A DNA stretch of 64,000 nucleotides from Membranipora membranacea (Eukaryota; Bryozoa; Gymnolaemata; Cheilostomatida; Membraniporidae), in the NCBI GenBank assembly GCA_914767715.1, contig OU612068.1, positions 12,400,001 to 12,464,000 of the forward strand, written 5' to 3'. Made by a program: the position numbers and the translations under genes. Below the pieces are notes generated by a model. The model did no database searches and was not told the origin of the DNA. It worked only from the letters and a program-made list of their open reading frames with translations. Every line of letters starts with the position of its first letter. The first letter of the stretch is position 1. This document shows, one piece after another, positions 58,343-64,000 of the stretch.

Positions 58343-61300
58343 GCCGAGATCAAAAAATAGATTCGCTTCAAACCTACCTCATAGGGAGGAGCAAATCCTG
58401 CTCATCTCGAATCTGCAAACTGTTTGGCTCTGCGGCTTTTCACTCTACGTCAGCGTCCGTTTTAATTAGGGTCACTTTTTCTGAAAAAAAACATGCCAAA
58501 CGGCAGCACTAAAAAATAAAAACTCTGTTGGATTCTTATCATACTCCGACCAGTTCAAGCTCTTATTGGCCTCATTCAAACTGCAGAATATTGGAATCCT
58601 CTGATTAACTGGTGGGTCATAACGCTGACTTGAAGTTTCAAAAATTATACCAAGGGAGGGTATCACGGTTTTTTTTCGCCGAGATCAAAAAATAGATTCG
58701 CTTCAAACCTACCTCATAGGGAGGAGCAACTCCTGCTCATCTCGAATCTGCAAACCGTTTGGCTCTGCGGCTTTTCACTCTCCGTCAGTGTCCGTTTTAA
58801 TTAGGGTCACTTTTGCTAAAAAAAAACATGCCAAACGGCAGCATTGAAAAATTAAAACTCTGTTGGATTCTTATCAAACTCCGACCAGTTCAAGCTCTTA
58901 TTGGCCTCATTCAAACTGCAGAATATTGGAATCCTCTGATTAACTGGTGGGTCATAACGCTGACTTGAAGTTTCAAAAATTATACCAAGGGAGGGTATCA
59001 CGATTTTTTTTCGCCGAGATCAAAAAAAAGATTCGCTTCAAACCTACCTCATAGGGAGGAGCAACTCCTGCTCATCTCGAATCTGGAAACCGTTTGGCTC
59101 TGCGGCTTTTCACTCTCCGTCAGCGTCCGTTTTAATTAGGGTCACTTTTGCTAAAAAAAAACATGCCAAACGGCAGCATCGAAAAATAAAAACTATGTTG
59201 GATTCTTATCATACTCCGACCAGTTCAAGCTCTTATTGGCCTCATTCAAACTGCAGAATATTGGAATCCTCTGATTAACTGGTGGGTCACAACGCTGACT
59301 TGAAGTTTCAAAAATTATACCAAGGGAGGGTATCACGGTTTTTTTTCGCCGAGATCAAAAAATAGATTCGCTTCAAACCTACCTCATAGGGAGGAGCAAC
59401 TCCTGCTCATCTCGAATCTGCAAACCGTTTGGCTCTGCGGCTTTTCACTCTCCGTCAGTGTCCGTTTTAATTAGGGTCACTTTTGCTGAAAAAAAACATG
59501 CCAAACGGCAGCATTGAAAAATTAAAACTCTGTTGGATTCTTATCAAACTCCGACCAGTTCAAGCTCTTATTGGCCTCAATCAAACCACAGAATATTGGA
59601 ATCCTCTGATTAACTGGTGGGTCATAACGCTGACTTGAAGTTTCAAAAATTATACCAAGGGAGGGTATCACGGTTTTTTTTCGCCGAGATTAAAATATAG
59701 ATGCGTTCAAACCTACCTCATAGGGAGGAGCAACTCCTTCTCATCTCGAATCTGCAAACCGTTTGGCTCAGCGGCTTTTCACTCTCCGTCAGCGTCCGTT
59801 TTAATTAGGGTCACTTTTGCTAAAAAAAAACATGCCAAACGGCAGCATTGAAAAATAAAAACTCTGTTGGATTCTTATCACACTCCGACCAGTTCAAGCT
59901 CTTATTGGCCTCATTCAAACTGCAGAATATTGGAATCCTCTGATTAACTGGTGGGTCATAACGCTGACTTAAAGTTTCAAAAATTATACCAAGGGAGGGT
60001 ATCACGGTTTTTTTTCGCCGAGATCAAAAATTAGATTCGCTTCAAACCTACCTCATAGGGAGGAGCAACTCCTGCTCATCTCGAATCTGCAAACCGTTTG
60101 GCTCTGCGGCTTTTCACTCTCCGTCAGTGTCCGTTTTAATTAGGGTCACTTTTGCTAAAAAAAAACATGCCAAACGGCAGCATTGAAAAAAAAAAACTCT
60201 GTTGGATTCTTATCACACTCCGACCAGTTCAAGCTCTTATTGGCCTCATTCAAACTGCAGAATATTGGAATCCTCTGATTAACTGGTGGGTCATAACGCT
60301 GACTTAAGGTTTCAAAAATTATACCAAGGGAGGGTATCACGGTTTTTTTTCGCCGACATCAAAAATTAGATTCGCTTCAAACCTACCTCATAGGGAGGAG
60401 CAACTCCTGCTCATCTCGAATCTGCAAACCGTTTGGCTCTGCGGCTTTTCACTCTCCGTCAGCGTCCGTTTTAATTAGGGTCACTTTTGCTAAAAAAAAA
60501 CATGCCACACTGCAGCATTGAAAAATTAAAACTCTGTTGGATTCTTATCAAACTCCGACCAGTTCAAGCTCTTATTGGCCTCATTCAAACTGCAGAATAT
60601 TGGAATCCTCTGATTAACTGGTGGGTCATAACGCTGACTTGAAGTTTCAAAAATTATACCAAGGGAGGGTATCACGGTTTTTTTCGCCGAGATCAAAAAA
60701 TAGATTCGCTTCAAACCTACCTCATAGGGAGGAGCAACTCCTGCTCATCTCGAATCTGCAAACCGTTTGGCTCTGCGGCTTTTCACTCTCCGTCAGTGTC
60801 CGTTTTAAATAGGGTCACTTTTGCTAAAAAAAAACATGCCAAACGGCAGCATTGAAAAATTAAAACTCTGTTGGATTCTTATCAAACTCCGACCAGTTCA
60901 AGCTCTTATTGGCCTCATTCAAACTGCAGAATATTGGAATCCTCTGATTAACTGGTGGGTCATAACGCTGACTTGAAGTTTCAAAAATTATACCAAGGGA
61001 GGGTATCACGGTTTTTTTTCGCCGAGATCAAAAAATAGATTCGCTTTAAACCTACCTCATAGGGAGGAGCAACTCCTGCTCATCTCGAATCTGCAAACCG
61101 TTTGGCTCTGCGGCTTTTCACTCTCCGTCAGTGTCCGTTTTAATTAGGGTCACTTTTGCTAAAAAAAAAACATGCCAAACGGCAGCATTGAAAAATTAAA
61201 ACTCTGTTGGATTCTTATCAAACTCAGACCAGTTCAAGCTCTTATTGGCCTCATTCAAAGCGCAGAATATTGGAATCCTCTGATTAACTGGTGGGTCATA

Positions 61301-61356
61301 ACGCTGACTTGAAGTTTCAAAAATTATACCAAGGGAGGGTATCAAGGTTTTTTTTC
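58343..61356 (+). repeat. Nine-monomer HOR W, copy 1 (3014 bp)
   Basis: Order from w (58343): a near-consensus monomer with GTCAGTG; AAAAAAAAGATTCGC with CTATG and CATACTCC (about 59010); CTGAAAAAAAAC with CAATCAAACCACAG (about 59340); GATTAAAATATAGATGCG with CACACTCC (about 59680); AAAAATTAGATTCGC with a long A-run (about 60015); CGACATCAAAAATTAG with CCACACTGC; then two near-consensus monomers. The w monomer returns at 61357. Confidence 0.82.
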
Positions 61357-64000
61357 GCCGGGATCAAAAAATAGATTCGCTTCAAACCTACCTCATAGGG
61401 AGGAGCAAATCCTGCTCATCTCGAATCTGCAAACTGTTTGGCTCTGCGGCTTTTCACTCTCCGTCAGCGTCCGTTTTAATTAGGGTCACTTTTTCTGAAA
61501 AAAAACATGCCAAACGGCAGCACTAAAAAATAAAAACTCTGTTGGATTCTTATCATACTCCGACCAGTTCAAGCTCTTATTGGCCTCATTCAAACTGCAG
61601 AATATTGGAATCCTCTGATTAACTGGTGGGTCATAACGCTGACTTGAAGTTTCAAAAATTATACCAAGGGAGGGTATCACGGTTTTTTTTCGCCGAGATC
61701 AAAAAATAGATTCGTTTCAAACCTACCTCATAGGGAGGAGCAACTCCTGCTCATCTCGAATCTGCAAACCGTTTGGCTCTGCGGCTTTTCACTCTCCGTC
61801 AGTGTCCGTTTTAATTAGGGTCACTTTTGCTAAAAAAAAACATGCCAAACGGCAGCATTGAAAAATTAAAACTCTGTTGGATTCTTATCAAACTCCGACC
61901 AGTTCAAGCTCTTATTGGCCTCATTCAAACTGCAGAATATTGGAATCCTCTGATTAACTGGTGGGTTATAACGCTGACTTGAAGTTTCAAAAATTATACC
62001 AAGGGAGGGTATCACGGTTTTTTTTCGCCGAGATCAAAAAAAAGATTCGCTTCAAACCTACCTCATAGGGAGGAGCAACTCCTGCTCATCTCGAATCTGC
62101 AAACCGTTTGGCTCTGCGGCTTTTCACTCTCCGTCAGCGTCCGTTTTAATTAGGGTCACTTTTGCTAAAAAAAAACATGCCAAACGGCAGCATTGAAAAA
62201 TAAAAACTATGTTGGATTCTTATCATACTCCGACCAGTTCAAGCTCTTATTGGCCTCATTCAAACTGCAGAATATTGGAATCCTCTGATTAACTGGTGGG
62301 TCACAACGCTGACTTGAAGTTTCAAAAATTATACAAAGGGAGGGTATCACGGTTTTTTTTCGCCGAGATCAAAAAATAGATTTGCTTCAAACCTACCTCA
62401 TAGGGAGGAGCAACTCCTGCTCATCTCGAATCTGCAAACCGTTTGGCTCTGCGGCTTTTCACTCTCCGTCAGTGTCCGTTTTAATTAGGGTCACTTTTGC
62501 TGAAAAAAAACATGCCAAACGGCAGCATTGAAAAATTAAAACTCTGTTGGATTCTTATCAAACTCCGACCAGTTCAAGCTCTTATTGGCCTCAATCAAAC
62601 CACAGAATATTGGAATCCTCTGATTAACTGGTGGGTCATAACGCTGACTTGAAGTTTCAAAAATTATACCAAGGGAGGGTATCACGGTTTTTTTTCGCCG
62701 AGATTAAAATATAGATGCGTTCAAACCTACCTCATAGGGAGGAGCAACTCCTGCTCATCTCGAATCTGCAAACCGTTTGGCTCTGCGGCTTTTCACTCTC
62801 CGTCAGCGTCCGTTTTAATTAGGGTCACTTTTGCTAAAAAAAAACATGCCAAACGGCAGCATTGAAAAATAAAAACTCTGTTGGATTCTTATCACACTCC
62901 GACCAGTTCAAGCTCTTATTGGCCTCATTCAAACTGCAGAATATTGGAATCCTCTGATTAACTGGTGGGTCACAACGCTGACTTGAAGTTTCAAAAATTA
63001 TACCAAGGGAGGGTATCACGGTTTTTTTTCGCCGAGATCAAAAAGTAGATTCGCTTCAAACCTACCTCATAGGGAGGAGCAACTCCTGCTCATCTCGAAT
63101 CTGCAAACCGTTTGGCTCTGCGGCTTTTCACTCTCCGTCAGTGTCCGTTTTAATTAGGGTCACTTTTGCTGAAAAAAAACATGCCAAACGGCAGCATTGA
63201 AAAATTAAAACTCTGTTGGATTCTTATCAAACTCCGACCAGTTCAAGCTCTTATTGGCCTCAATCAAACCACAGAATATTGGAATCCTCTGATTAACTGG
63301 TGGGTCATAACGCTGACTTGAAGTTTCAAAAATTATACCAAGGGAGGGTATCACGGTTTTTTTTCGCCGAGATTAAAATATAGATGCGTTCAAACCTACC
63401 TCATAGGGAGGAGCAACTCCTGCTCATCTCGAATCTGCAAACCGTTTGGCTCTGCGGCTTTTCACTCTCCGTCAGCGTCCGTTTGAATTAGGGTCACTTT
63501 TGCTAAAAAAAAACATGCCAAACGGCAGCATTGAAAAATAAAAACTCTGTTGGATTCTTATCACACTCCGACCAGTTCAAGCTCTTATTGGCCTCATTCA
63601 AACTGCAGAATATTGGAATCCTCTGATTAACTGGTGGGTCATAACGCTGACTTAAAGTTTCAAAAATTATACCAAGGGAGGGTATCACGGTTTTTTTTCG
63701 CCGAGATCAAAAATTAGATTCGCTTCAAACCTACCTCATAAGGAGGAGCAACTCTTGCTCATCTCGAATCTGCAAACCGTTTGGCTCTGCGGCTTTTCAC
63801 TCTCCGTCAGTGTCCGTTTTAATTAGGGTCACTTTTGCTAAAAAAAAACATGCCAAACGGCAGCATTGAAAAAAAAAAACTCTGTTGGATTCTTATCACA
63901 CTCCGACCAGTTCAAGCTCTTATTGGCCTCATTCAAACTGCAGAATATTGGAATCCTCTGATTAACTGGTGGGTCATAACGCTGACTTAAGGTTTCAAAA
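61357..64000 (+). repeat. HOR W, copy 2, with a duplicated dimer, cut by the window edge
   Basis: The order matches copy 1 through the CAATCAAACCACAG and GATTAAAATATAGATGCG pair. That pair is then repeated at about 63030-63700 before the AAAAATTAGATTCGC monomer (63700), which runs off the right edge. The copy is thus two monomers longer than copy 1 at this point. The first member of the repeated pair begins AAAAAGTAGATTCGC. Confidence 0.8.

Larger units (their letters stand above)
1..64000 (+). repeat. Satellite DNA array of ~335 bp monomers, whole window
   Basis: The same unit recurs without a break across the window. Starts of GCCGAGATC were followed at 1, 336, 671, 1006, 1341, 1676, 2010, 2345 and 2680, and checked at many later points up to 63700; spacing is 333-337 bp, giving about 190 complete monomers. 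All copies have one orientation. Length variation comes mainly from the A-tract and T-tract. No foreign insertion was seen. Arrays of this size and layered structure are known from centromeric and pericentromeric heterochromatin of plants and animals; placement at a centromere is an inference. I do not recognise the satellite family or the species. Confidence 0.98.

Noticed and set aside
1-64000. CRISPR array or 5S rDNA array as the explanation for regular repeats
   Set aside because: There are no short repeats alternating with unique spacers, and each whole 335 bp unit is repeated. No 5S rRNA gene sequence or its internal control region was recognised in the monomer.

Overview
This window is one continuous tandem satellite DNA array and nothing else that I can support. 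A ~335 bp monomer repeats head to tail, always in the same orientation, from the first base to the last: about 190 complete copies plus a 301-base partial copy. I use the phase in which a monomer begins GCCGAGATC, so monomers start at 1, 336, 671, 1006 and so on, and the last starts at 63700. I found no unique sequence, transposon insertion, inversion, rRNA or tRNA gene, or credible protein-coding gene. The monomer is ~42% G+C. It carries an A-tract (usually 8-10 A) near monomer position 141, a T-tract (usually 8 T) at 327-334, a PstI site in most copies and several short inverted repeats.

The organism is not identifiable from this sequence. A 64 kb array with a monomer near twice a nucleosomal repeat and layered higher-order repeats (HORs) is typical of centromeric or other constitutive heterochromatin of a eukaryote (plant or animal). 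I do not recognise the family.

The information lies in how monomer variants are ordered. Left to right: 1-1005, three generic monomers; 1006-5693, a five-monomer HOR with a contracted copy; 5694-13055, a shuffled zone with 7-, 9-, 10- and 11-monomer offsets; 13056-18082, a four-monomer HOR in three copies, one displaced by three inserted monomers; 18417-22447, a six-monomer HOR in two copies (~2015 bp); 22448-33533, a five-monomer HOR (1680 bp), with five uninterrupted copies from 25133 preceded by two rearranged copies; 33534-35544, a dimeric HOR in three copies (~670 bp); 35545-43589, a six-monomer HOR (2011 bp) in three full copies and one truncated copy; 43590-54653, a zone with duplications at 5365 bp and 6704 bp offsets; 54654-64000, a domain ending in a nine-monomer HOR (3014 bp).

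Several monomers are hybrids, carrying the diagnostic bases of one HOR position in the 5' part and of another in the 3' part. They sit where a HOR gains or loses monomers, as expected of unequal crossing-over or conversion. The short open frames that recur in the array are by-products of the repeat: most lack ATG, all depend on homopolymer length or one substitution, and none resembles a family I know.
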